Shown: in pieces, positions 1-5,127 of the stretch | Numbering within the stretch: the stretch's first letter is position 1 | Layout of the letters: each line of letters starts with the position of its first letter | Origin: Euzebyaceae bacterium | GTDB lineage: Bacteria > Actinomycetota > Nitriliruptoria > Euzebyales > Egibacteraceae | Direction: 5' to 3' | Assembly: GCA_013696915.1 (NCBI GenBank) | Contig: JACCXR010000055.1 | Coordinates: 1-9,525, forward strand | Length of the DNA stretch: 9,525 nt | Made by a program: the position numbers and the translations under genes | The notes under the pieces: generated by a model | What the model was told of the DNA's origin: nothing | The model's database searches: none | The model's input: only the letters and a program-made list of their open reading frames with translations

Positions 1-2
1 CG

Positions 3-428
3 GCCAAGATGGGCGCTCACCGTGACGGTCGGGATCGCCATGCTGTTGCCCGGGAGGCACGGCATGGGCGGGTCGCCGACACGGGGCCGGACTGGATCAT
101 CGATCAGGGCTTGGAGATCCCGGACAAGGCCCCCGAGTTCGATGGCCATGCCGACAGAGACGGCAACCCGGTCCTCTGTGCCGACGGGTTGCCGGTCCGT
201 GTCCCGCTTGACGGGATCCCGGCCGACATGCCCGTGATCTCAATGGACGGAACTCGGTATCCCAGCATGGCGGCGGCGGAACACAGCATGCAGGAGCGAG
301 TGTCGTCGGGCGAGGTGGATGTCGAGGAGGGCGATGGCACCGAGACCGTGGTGCTCGGCCCAGCAGAGATGTTCCGGCCGGACCCTGTGGCGCTCTGCGA
401 CCGGTTTGGCTCCGGGCCGCTCGAATAG
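3..428 (+). CDS. Unrecognised protein, 5' end cut by window edge
   Basis: The frame is open from the left edge of the window to TAG at 426-428, so the gene probably begins upstream. An ATG at 9-11 is possible, but no ribosome binding site can be seen before it. The visible 141 codons encode an acidic, soluble-looking protein with Asp/Gly/Pro-rich segments, for example DRDGNPVLCADGLPVRVPLD and ISMDGTRYPSMAAAEHSM. I recognise no domain, signal peptide or membrane segment. About a fifth of the codons end in A or T by eye (GAT, CAT, GCT, CGT, GCA), clearly more than in the other genes here, which suggests recent acquisition or weak selection. The first 30 or so residues are Arg/His-rich and less protein-like, so the true start could lie further inside. 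The 56-residue membrane miniprotein follows about 100 bases downstream on the same strand. Function unknown; I am moderately sure it is coding. Confidence 0.5.
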   Translation, partial: AKMGAHRDGRDRHAVAREARHGRVADTGPDWIIDQGLEIPDKAPEFDGHADRDGNPVLCADGLPVRVPLDGIPADMPVISMDGTRYPSMAAAEHSMQERVSSGEVDVEEGDGTETVVLGPAEMFRPDPVALCDRFGSGPLE

Positions 429-527
429 AGTGCGGACGGCAGCAAGGAACTACGCGACCCGCAGACGGGCACGGTGGCCGAGGCTGGAATGCCACGCTGT
501 TAGCCGCCACGTCAGGAAGGACGGCCG

Positions 528-698
528 ATGCTCGTCGACCTCTTCGTCCAGTACCTGCCGCTGCTGCTCACCATCGCGATGATGCTGCTGCTGGGGTGGG
601 GTGTCGTCCTGCTGGCGCGGATCGACCGACGCCTGGCCGACCTCTCCGCTTTGGCCGGGAAGTGGCAGCGCGAGTCCGGCGTCCCCGCGGGTCGGTAG
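528..698 (+). CDS. 56-residue single-pass membrane miniprotein
   Basis: An ATG at 528 is preceded by a good Shine-Dalgarno sequence, AGGAAGG at 514-520, with a 7-base spacer; the frame ends at TAG 696-698. The product has 56 residues. Residues 1-9 are short and mildly acidic. Residues 10-30 form one strongly hydrophobic stretch rich in Leu, Met, Ile and Val, typical of a transmembrane helix. Residues 31-56 are a basic, charged tail (ARIDRRLADLSALAGKWQRE) that could form an amphipathic or coiled-coil helix, probably cytoplasmic by the positive-inside rule. The layout resembles small uncharacterised membrane proteins of actinobacteria that may act as partners or regulators of larger membrane complexes, but I recognise no family. 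It converges on the DUF2087 regulator with 33 bases between stop codons. The match of start, binding site and hydrophobic pattern makes it likely real. Confidence 0.72.
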   Translation: MLVDLFVQYLPLLLTIAMMLLLGWGVVLLARIDRRLADLSALAGKWQRESGVPAGR

Positions 699-731
699 GC
701 GAGCCGGCTGGGGCGGAAGCGACCCGCCAGC

Positions 732-1268
732 TCAGACCCGACCGCCGGAACGCCAGTACTCGCCGGCGGCGCGGTCGAGGAAGCCCTCGTCGACCAGGTG
801 GCGCCGGAGGGCGGCGTAGTCGGCGTGGCGCGGAGCCAGGATCGCGTTGACCTCCCGCTCCGCGTAGCGGCGGCCGGGCTCGAAATCGAGGGCGACGCGT
901 TCGAGGACGACCAGCCGCTTCCTGCGCTGCGACGGGATCTCGACCAGCTTCGATCCGCGGAAGAAGCGCCCGAGGACGGCCTGCTCGTCGCCGGTCATCC
1001 CGGAGAGGACCGACCGGTCCACCGGCTGGGGCTGGGGAAGGTCCCGGGCGAGCTCGCGCAGCGCCTCCCGGCGCAGGGCGTACCGATCGCCGTCGCGCTC
1101 GACGACGCCCGCCTGGACCAGCGGCCCCAGGGTTGCCAGGACGTCGCGCGGCCGTTGGCCCGTGCGCTCGGCGAGGTCATCGGCGGTGTGCGGCGCGCAC
1201 GCGACCAGCCCCACGACGGCGAGGCGGTCGGGATCCAGGAGCGTCTTCAGGAACTCGGTCGCTTCCAC
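732..1268 (-). CDS. Winged-helix regulator with DUF2087 domain
   Basis: This 178-residue protein has two parts. Residues 1-75 look like an ArsR-type winged helix: a helix beginning FLKTLLDPDRLAVVGLVA, a recognition-helix region (TADDLAERTGQRPRDVLATLGPLVQAGVV) and a wing (ERDGDRYALR). Residues 96-175 match DUF2087: RFFRGSKLVEIPSQRRKRLV, then a Y-x-E-x-EVN-x-IL block near 135-143, HADYAALRRHLVDEGFLDR, and a terminal YWR. The family is generally taken as transcriptional regulators, with DUF2087 at the C-terminus; ligand and DNA site are not known to me. The start is GTG at 1266-1268. No strong ribosome binding site is visible, and no other canonical in-frame start lies in the 73 bases back to the upstream gene. 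It follows the thiosulfate sulfurtransferase on the same strand after those 73 bases, so the two may be co-transcribed. Whether it controls that gene is inference. Confidence 0.88.
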   Translation of the reverse strand: MEATEFLKTLLDPDRLAVVGLVACAPHTADDLAERTGQRPRDVLATLGPLVQAGVVERDGDRYALRREALRELARDLPQPQPVDRSVLSGMTGDEQAVLGRFFRGSKLVEIPSQRRKRLVVLERVALDFEPGRRYAEREVNAILAPRHADYAALRRHLVDEGFLDRAAGEYWRSGGRV

Positions 1269-1296
1269 CGCGCCCAGGATTCCACGACGACGACGG

Positions 1297-1318
1297 GGGC
1301 CGCCCGTTCGGGCCGCCC
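1297..1318. repeat. Short direct repeat between sulfurtransferase and regulator
   Basis: GGGCCGCCC occurs twice, at 1297-1305 and 1310-1318, separated by GTTC. The centre also forms a small hairpin, GCCCG-TT-CGGGC (1302-1313). It lies in the 73-base gap between the sulfurtransferase stop and the regulator start. It could be an operator for the downstream regulator or a weak processing/termination structure, but in DNA this GC-rich such short repeats also arise by chance. Confidence 0.25.
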
Positions 1319-1341
1319 TCGGTGAGAGGTGGCGCGGGTCT

Positions 1342-2190
1342 CTAGCGCTCGACGGGAACGTCGACCAGCGAGCCGTACTCGGTCCAGGAGCCGTCGTAGT
1401 TGCGGACCTGGTCGTAGCCGAGGATCTCGTGGAGCACGAACCAGGTGTGGGCGCTGCGCTCGCCGATGCGGCAGTAGGCGGCGACCTCCTTGTCCGGCGT
1501 CACGCCCTTGCCCTCGTAGAGGCTCCGCAGCTCGTCGGTGGCCAGGAACTCCCCGGTGTCGGCGTTCACCGCGGACGCCCACGGGACGTTCGCGGCACCC
1601 GGGATGTGGCCCTTGACCTGGGCGGCCTCCTGGGGCAGGTGCTCCGGCGCGGCGATCTCGCCGTTGAACTCCGCGGGGGAGCGGACATCGACGAGCGCGA
1701 CGCCCTCCGGGGCGCCGACGAAGTCCGCGAGGATCTGGTCGCGCTTCGCGCGGATGCTCTCGTCGGCCGCGCCGGTGGTGTAGCCGGGGCGGGGCTCGGC
1801 CTTGGTCTCCTCGGCGGTCAGCTCGCGCCCCTGGAGCTCCCACAGCTTGCGGCCGCCGTCCATCAGGCTGACACGGTCGTGGCCGTACACCTTGAAGTAC
1901 CAGTAGGCGTAGGCGGCGAACCAGTTGTTCGAGCCGCCGTAGACCACGACGTGGGTGTCGTTGCCGATGCCGCGCGATTCCATCAGCGCGGCGAAGTCCT
2001 GGGCGGACACGAAGCTGCGGCGCAGCGGGTCCTGGAAGTCCGCGCGCCAGTCGAAGCCGACGGCGCCACGGATGTGGCTCTTGGTGTAGGCGGTGGCGTC
2101 CTCGTCGACCTCGGCGATCACGACCCCGGGGTCGTCCAGGTGCTCGGCCACCCAGTCGGTGGTCACGAGGGCGTCGTTGTTCGCGGGCAT
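1342..2190 (-). CDS. cysA: Thiosulfate sulfurtransferase, CysA-type rhodanese
   Basis: This 282-residue tandem-rhodanese enzyme transfers sulfane sulfur from thiosulfate to cyanide or another thiophilic acceptor in the cytoplasm. The N-terminal catalytically inactive domain (about 8-125) carries VVVYGGSNNWFAAYAYWYFK and the LMDGGRKLWE block. The C-terminal domain (about 145-275) has LVDVRSPAEFNGE, HIPGAANVPW and the active loop CRIGERS at 240-246, with Cys240 as the persulfide-forming cysteine. The NYDGSWTEYGSLV tail is characteristic of this group. As I recall it, the sequence closely resembles M. tuberculosis CysA2/CysA3 (about 277 residues), including the CRIGERS loop. The start is ATG at 2188-2190, with AAGGAG at 2200-2205 and a 9-base spacer; an in-frame ATG six codons upstream overlaps that binding site and is unlikely to be used. 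Unlike the mycobacterial locus, no sseC-like (DUF1416) gene follows; the next gene is the DUF2087 regulator. SseA is an alternative name. Confidence 0.95.
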   Translation of the reverse strand: MPANNDALVTTDWVAEHLDDPGVVIAEVDEDATAYTKSHIRGAVGFDWRADFQDPLRRSFVSAQDFAALMESRGIGNDTHVVVYGGSNNWFAAYAYWYFKVYGHDRVSLMDGGRKLWELQGRELTAEETKAEPRPGYTTGAADESIRAKRDQILADFVGAPEGVALVDVRSPAEFNGEIAAPEHLPQEAAQVKGHIPGAANVPWASAVNADTGEFLATDELRSLYEGKGVTPDKEVAAYCRIGERSAHTWFVLHEILGYDQVRNYDGSWTEYGSLVDVPVER

Positions 2191-2454
2191 GGGGCTTGGC
2201 TCCTTCATCCGGCTGTCGCGGGCACGGCGGTCCTTGGGCAGACTAGCCACGCCCACACCCGCCGACCGGGTGGAAACAGGGACAATTCTGTGGCTGCCCG
2301 GGTCCAACAGGGGGAACCGGGAGCACCCGGTCATTCCGCCCCGCCGACGAGAGGCACGTCCGTGACCACGCCGCAGGCAGCCCAGGGCATCGCGCCCGAT
2401 CTCGGCCTCCCGGAGGAGCAGTCGGCGCCGGGCGAGGAGCTCGCGGAGGCGCTC

Positions 2455-3228
2455 ATGGGGCGCTTCGCCGGGCGCCGCGCGCTGGTCACCGGAGGCGGCT
2501 CCGGCATCGGCCTCGCCGTGGTCCGGCGGCTGATCGGTGAGGGGGCATGGGTGGTCGCCGCCGACCTCGACCCGTCCGCGGCGGCCGCCGTCGGCGCCGA
2601 GCCGGTCGTCTGCGACGTCACCGACGAGATCGCCGTGGCCGCCGCCGCCGCGGCGGCCGAGCCGGTCGACCTGCTCGTCGCCAACGCCGGCATCGGTGCG
2701 CCGGCGCGCGAACTGTGGGACGTCGACGTCACCGAGTTCGAGCGGGTCCTCGCCGTCAACGTCACCGGCGTCTTCCTGGCGTTGAAGTACACGTTGCCGG
2801 CGATGATCGAACGTGGACACGGCGCCGTCGTCGTCACCGCGTCGGCGGCGGGGCTGCAGGGCGTGAACTGGTTCTCGACCTACTGCGCGTCCAAGCACGC
2901 CGTCGTCGGCTTGGTCCGGTCCGTGGCCATGGACGTCGCCGACCGCGGCGTGCGCGTGAACGCCGTCTGCCCCGGCACGGTCAAGACGGCGATCCTCGGG
3001 ATGCTCCAGGACACCCCGCCGGAGATCATGGAGCGCATGCGCCGCGCAGGCACGACGCTGGTGCCGATGGACCGGCACGGCGAGGCCGACGAGGTCGCCA
3101 CCGTCATCGCGTTCCTGCTCAGCGACGAGGCGTCGTTCATGACCGGCACGTGCGTCCCGGTCGACGGCGGCCACACCGCCGGCAACCCCCAGCGCCTCGT
3201 CATGCGGGCGGTGGACGAGGAGTACTGA
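2455..3228 (+). CDS. Short-chain dehydrogenase/reductase, classical NAD-type
   Basis: This 257-residue protein has the full classical SDR set: the Rossmann glycine motif TGGGSGIG at 12-19, an acidic Asp ending strand 2 (AADLD, about 37-39) that favours NAD(H) over NADP(H), CDVTD at 53-57, NAGI at 77-80, N102, catalytic Ser130 and Y143-C-A-S-K147. RVNAVCPGTVKT and a C-terminal VPVDGGHTAGN follow. It should oxidise a secondary alcohol or reduce a ketone; the substrate cannot be read from sequence. Two starts are plausible: ATG 2455 with GGAGG at 2445-2449 directly before the Rossmann strand, or GTG 2362 with GAGAGG just upstream, adding 31 Ala/Glu/Pro-rich residues with no recognisable fold. 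I prefer ATG because it gives the standard family length. The gene is divergent from the sulfurtransferase and ends 4 bases short of the convergent gene, with no terminator visible between them. Confidence 0.92.
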   Translation: MGRFAGRRALVTGGGSGIGLAVVRRLIGEGAWVVAADLDPSAAAAVGAEPVVCDVTDEIAVAAAAAAAEPVDLLVANAGIGAPARELWDVDVTEFERVLAVNVTGVFLALKYTLPAMIERGHGAVVVTASAAGLQGVNWFSTYCASKHAVVGLVRSVAMDVADRGVRVNAVCPGTVKTAILGMLQDTPPEIMERMRRAGTTLVPMDRHGEADEVATVIAFLLSDEASFMTGTCVPVDGGHTAGNPQRLVMRAVDEEY

Positions 3229-3232
3229 CCGC

Positions 3233-4024
3233 TCAGGCCGCGGGCAGCACCAGGTCGGCGACCAGCGGCAGGTGATCGCTCGTCGTGCCGCCGGCGACGG
3301 CGACGGATCGCACGGCCACGCCGCCGGTCACGAGCAGGTGGTCCAGTTGCACCCTCGGCCTCCACGACGGGTAGGTGGCCGCTCCGCCGGCGTGGGTCCA
3401 CCGGCGCGGCAGCGCCGCACGCACCGGCGCCACCGGCAGGTTGAGGTCACCGACGAGCACGGCGGGTCCTCCGCCGGCCGCGGCGGCACGCGCCGCCGCG
3501 CGCAGCTGCGCCAGCCCGCGCCACGGCAGGTAGGACAGGTGCGTCGTCGTGACGCCCAGCGCCGTCCCCGCGACCGTGACCACCGCCCGCACGGCGACCC
3601 GGGGCTCGTGGTCCCACCCCGGCCGCTGGGGGGTCGCACCCGGGCTGCGGGCGCCGGCGCTGGCCCCGCCCGGCAGCGCGATCCTGCGCACGTCCGACAG
3701 CGGGAGGCGGCTCAGCAGCCCGACGCCGTAGGCGCCGCCGCCGGGGTCGTCGGCGCCCGCGGCGGTCCACCGCTCGCCGGGGTCCCCGAGCACCGCCGGC
3801 GCGAACGCCCAGTCCCACCCGAGACGGCCCGCCAGAACGGCCGCCTGGTGCTCGCCGCCGCTGCGCTCGAGGTCGCGGTCGACCTCCTGGACCGCCACGA
3901 TGTCCGCGTCCAGGTCGCGGACGGCGTCGGCGGCGGCCGCCAGGTCCACCATCCCGGAGCGCAGGCTGATGCCGTGGAGCATGTTGTAGGTCGCGACCCG
4001 GACGACCGTCGGCTGGGTGGACAG
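3233..4024 (-). CDS. Endonuclease/exonuclease/phosphatase family protein, probable CTG start
   Basis: The protein (263 residues if read from CTG 4022-4024) carries the divalent-metal phosphoesterase motifs of the EEP (DNase I-like) superfamily in order: VRVATYNMLHG with Asn14, DIVAVQEVD with Glu47, THLSY with His162, LVGDLNLP with Asp193 and Asn195, LDHLLV near 228-233, and TSDHLPLVADL with Asp250/His251. Members cleave phosphodiesters in nucleic acids, or phosphoesters of lipids or inositol phosphates; the substrate here is unknown. No signal peptide or membrane anchor is seen, suggesting a cytosolic enzyme. The first strand and Asn14 lie upstream of the first ATG (3980-3982), and no ATG or GTG occurs in frame nearby. 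CTG 4024 has GAAGGG at 4030-4035 with a 5-base spacer and gives a natural N-terminus (STQPTVVRVATYN). The family call is firm; the start is not. Confidence 0.87.
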   Translation of the reverse strand: MSTQPTVVRVATYNMLHGISLRSGMVDLAAAADAVRDLDADIVAVQEVDRDLERSGGEHQAAVLAGRLGWDWAFAPAVLGDPGERWTAAGADDPGGGAYGVGLLSRLPLSDVRRIALPGGASAGARSPGATPQRPGWDHEPRVAVRAVVTVAGTALGVTTTHLSYLPWRGLAQLRAAARAAAAGGGPAVLVGDLNLPVAPVRAALPRRWTHAGGAATYPSWRPRVQLDHLLVTGGVAVRSVAVAGGTTSDHLPLVADLVLPAA

Positions 4025-4029
4025 TTCGG

Positions 4030-4035
4030 CCCTTC
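4030..4035 (-). promoter_or_regulatory. Ribosome binding site supporting a CTG start
   Basis: On the minus strand GAAGGG lies 5 bases before CTG 4024-4022. It is the only purine-rich Shine-Dalgarno-like stretch close upstream of the first conserved strand of the EEP protein, and it is the reason for choosing CTG over the internal ATG at 3982. Confidence 0.4.
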
Positions 4036-4061
4036 GGTTAGGCGCGGTGGCGGCAGGGAAA
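4036..4061 (+). promoter_or_regulatory. Candidate general-stress sigma (SigB/SigF-type) promoter
   Basis: GGTTA at 4036-4040 is followed after 15 bases by GGGAAA at 4056-4061. This differs by one base in each half from the GGTTT-N(14-17)-GGGTA pattern of actinobacterial SigF/SigB promoters. It lies about 50 bases upstream of an anti-sigma-factor-like gene, and such genes are often controlled by the sigma factor they regulate. No biochemical support exists here, and a two-base-divergent match in GC-rich DNA can be chance. Confidence 0.28.
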
Positions 4062-4092
4062 CCTATCGCTCCGAGATGAGGCAGCCGGACTC

Positions 4093-4101
4093 GGGAGGTG
4101 A
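4093..4101 (+). promoter_or_regulatory. Strong ribosome binding site fixing the GTG start
   Basis: GGGAGGTGA is a near-perfect anti-Shine-Dalgarno match, 7 bases before GTG 4109-4111. It makes that GTG a better start than the in-frame ATG at 4076, which lacks a well-placed binding site. Confidence 0.75.
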
Positions 4102-4108
4102 GGGGGCA

Positions 4109-4606
4109 GTGCTGATCCGGATGGCGTTGTCCCTGCCGCGCGACGCCCGGTACGTCGCGGTGATGCGCAATGTCGCCTCCTGCGTCCTGTCGGACCTCCA
4201 CGCGCCGCAGGACGCCTCCGACGACGTCCAGATCGCCCTCAGCGAGGCGTGCACGAACGCCGTCCGCCACGCGACCGGTTCCTCGGACTACTCCGTCATG
4301 TTCTCGATCAGCGACGAGCGGTGCGAGATCGAGATCGTCGACCTCGGCCCCGGGTTCGAGCCGCCCGCCGTCGGCGCCCTGACCGGCTTGGACCGGCGGG
4401 ACGCCGCCGGCGACGTGGACCTCGACGAGGTCGGCCTCGAGTTGGAGAACGGGCGGGGGCTGGTGCTGATGCGGGCGCTCGTCGACGACTTCGAGTTCTG
4501 CCGCGAAGACGAGGCGACGAAGGTGCGGCTGATCAAGCGCTTCCCGGGGGTCGGCCTCCAGGCGCCGGAGCCCGACGACGAGCGGCGGGCCGCCGGCCTC
4601 GCCTGA
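4109..4606 (+). CDS. RsbW/SpoIIAB-like anti-sigma factor, serine-kinase ATPase fold
   Basis: The 165-residue product is a GHKL-fold ATPase of the HATPase_c_2 type. The N box is at 42-54 (IALSEACTNAVRH, with Glu46 and Asn50). The G1 box is VDLGPGFEPP at 77-86 (Asp78, Gly80, Gly82). The G2 region is ENGRGLVLMRALVDDFEF at 113-130. Proteins of this group bind a sigma factor or phosphorylate an STAS-domain anti-anti-sigma protein on Ser/Thr. No sigma factor or STAS gene is in the window, so the partner is unknown. An acidic insert (DAAGDVDLDEVGLE) separates the two nucleotide motifs, and a charged tail of about 15 residues follows the core. GTG 4109 is chosen because of the strong binding site at 4093-4101; ATG 4076 would add 11 residues. 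The gene is divergent from the EEP gene and convergent, with a 12-base gap, with the orphan gene. Confidence 0.88.
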   Translation: MLIRMALSLPRDARYVAVMRNVASCVLSDLHAPQDASDDVQIALSEACTNAVRHATGSSDYSVMFSISDERCEIEIVDLGPGFEPPAVGALTGLDRRDAAGDVDLDEVGLELENGRGLVLMRALVDDFEFCREDEATKVRLIKRFPGVGLQAPEPDDERRAAGLA

Positions 4607-4618
4607 CCGCCGTCGGCA

Positions 4619-4987
4619 TCAGTCGTCGATGTGCACCGCCAACGCCGCTGCGATGGACCGCCGCACGGGTCCGAACGCCAGGGAAAAGACCTGCGCCGCG
4701 TGATCGGTGAGCCCGCGCCACCAGGCGGGGTGCTCCTCCACCACGGCCTGCGGCACCAGGAACTCGGCGGCCGGCGGCCCCGCCCCGCCGTCTCGGACGC
4801 CGACCACGCGGTAGCCGAGGAGCACCACCGCCTCGGCGTGCTCGGCGGCGGCATCGGCCGAGGAGAAGGCGACGGTGACGTCTCGCCCCCCCGGGACCGG
4901 GGGCAGGCCCTCGGCCCACCGCGCGCCGTCGACGGCCACGACGACCAGCGCGCCGTCGAGCGCGGCGAGGGTGCGGGGGCTCGTCAT
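4619..4987 (-). CDS. Uncharacterised 122-residue alpha/beta protein
   Basis: I do not recognise a family. ATG 4985-4987 is preceded by AGAGGAG at 4999-5005 (11-base spacer), so MTSPRT is the likely N-terminus; upstream in-frame ATGs lack such a site. Residues 12-20 (GALVVVAVD) and 37-42 (VTVAFS) look like beta strands; 43-53 is a helix of Ala/Glu; 54-67 (VVLLGYRVVGVRDG) another strand pair. A conserved-looking block VPQAVVEEHPAWWRGLTDHA at 78-97 precedes a final helix (RRSIAAALAVHIDD). There is no signal peptide or membrane segment. Codon use and length fit a real small gene. It is divergent from the AAA ATPase/VWA operon, sharing a 140-base intergenic region, and ends 12 bases from the stop of the anti-sigma gene. 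The shared divergent region may mean linked regulation, but no operator is evident. Confidence 0.68.
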   Translation of the reverse strand: MTSPRTLAALDGALVVVAVDGARWAEGLPPVPGGRDVTVAFSSADAAAEHAEAVVLLGYRVVGVRDGGAGPPAAEFLVPQAVVEEHPAWWRGLTDHAAQVFSLAFGPVRRSIAAALAVHIDD

Positions 4988-5087
4988 GCGGTCGGCGGCT
5001 CCTCTGTCGTCCGGGGGGCGCATTCTGACCGTCGCTGCTCCCGTCGCGCCGCAGGCTCGACACGAGCGCATGCGAGCCCGGCCCGAG

Positions 5088-5096
5088 TGCCATGCT
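5088..5096 (+). promoter_or_regulatory. Candidate extended -10 element for the ATPase/VWA operon
   Basis: TGC-CATGCT resembles an extended -10 (TGn followed by a TANNNT-like hexamer). No convincing -35 sits 16-19 bases upstream. Transcription would begin around 5103, leaving the binding site AAAGGGA (5117-5123) and ATG 5128 on the message. That favours ATG 5128 over GTG 5113, whose own GGAGGG site would lie at or before the transcript start. Confidence 0.25.
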
Positions 5097-5127
5097 GGAG
5101 GGACGACCGACCGTGGAAAGGGACCCG

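Noticed and set aside
429..527. tRNA or small RNA gene in the gap after the first gene
   Set aside because: I found no cloverleaf arms, T-loop signature or strong hairpin. It looks like an ordinary short intergenic region leading to the miniprotein.
708..730. Possible bidirectional terminator between the miniprotein and the DUF2087 gene
   Set aside because: The stem is only 5 bp (GGCGG 712-716 with CCGCC 724-728) with no T-tract. This is not distinguishable from chance in such GC-rich sequence.
1162..2361. Plus-strand open frame running through the sulfurtransferase into the dehydrogenase
   Set aside because: It is antisense to the well-recognised sulfurtransferase. Only its 3' part, from GTG 2362 or ATG 2455, encodes a real protein.
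2191..3174. Minus-strand extension upstream of the sulfurtransferase start
   Set aside because: It is antisense to the dehydrogenase and low in complexity. A good binding site at 2200-2205 places the sulfurtransferase start at 2190.
4076..4108. Upstream ATG start for the anti-sigma gene
   Set aside because: No well-spaced binding site precedes ATG 4076, whereas GTG 4109 has GGGAGGTGA at an ideal distance. The extra residues are not part of the fold.
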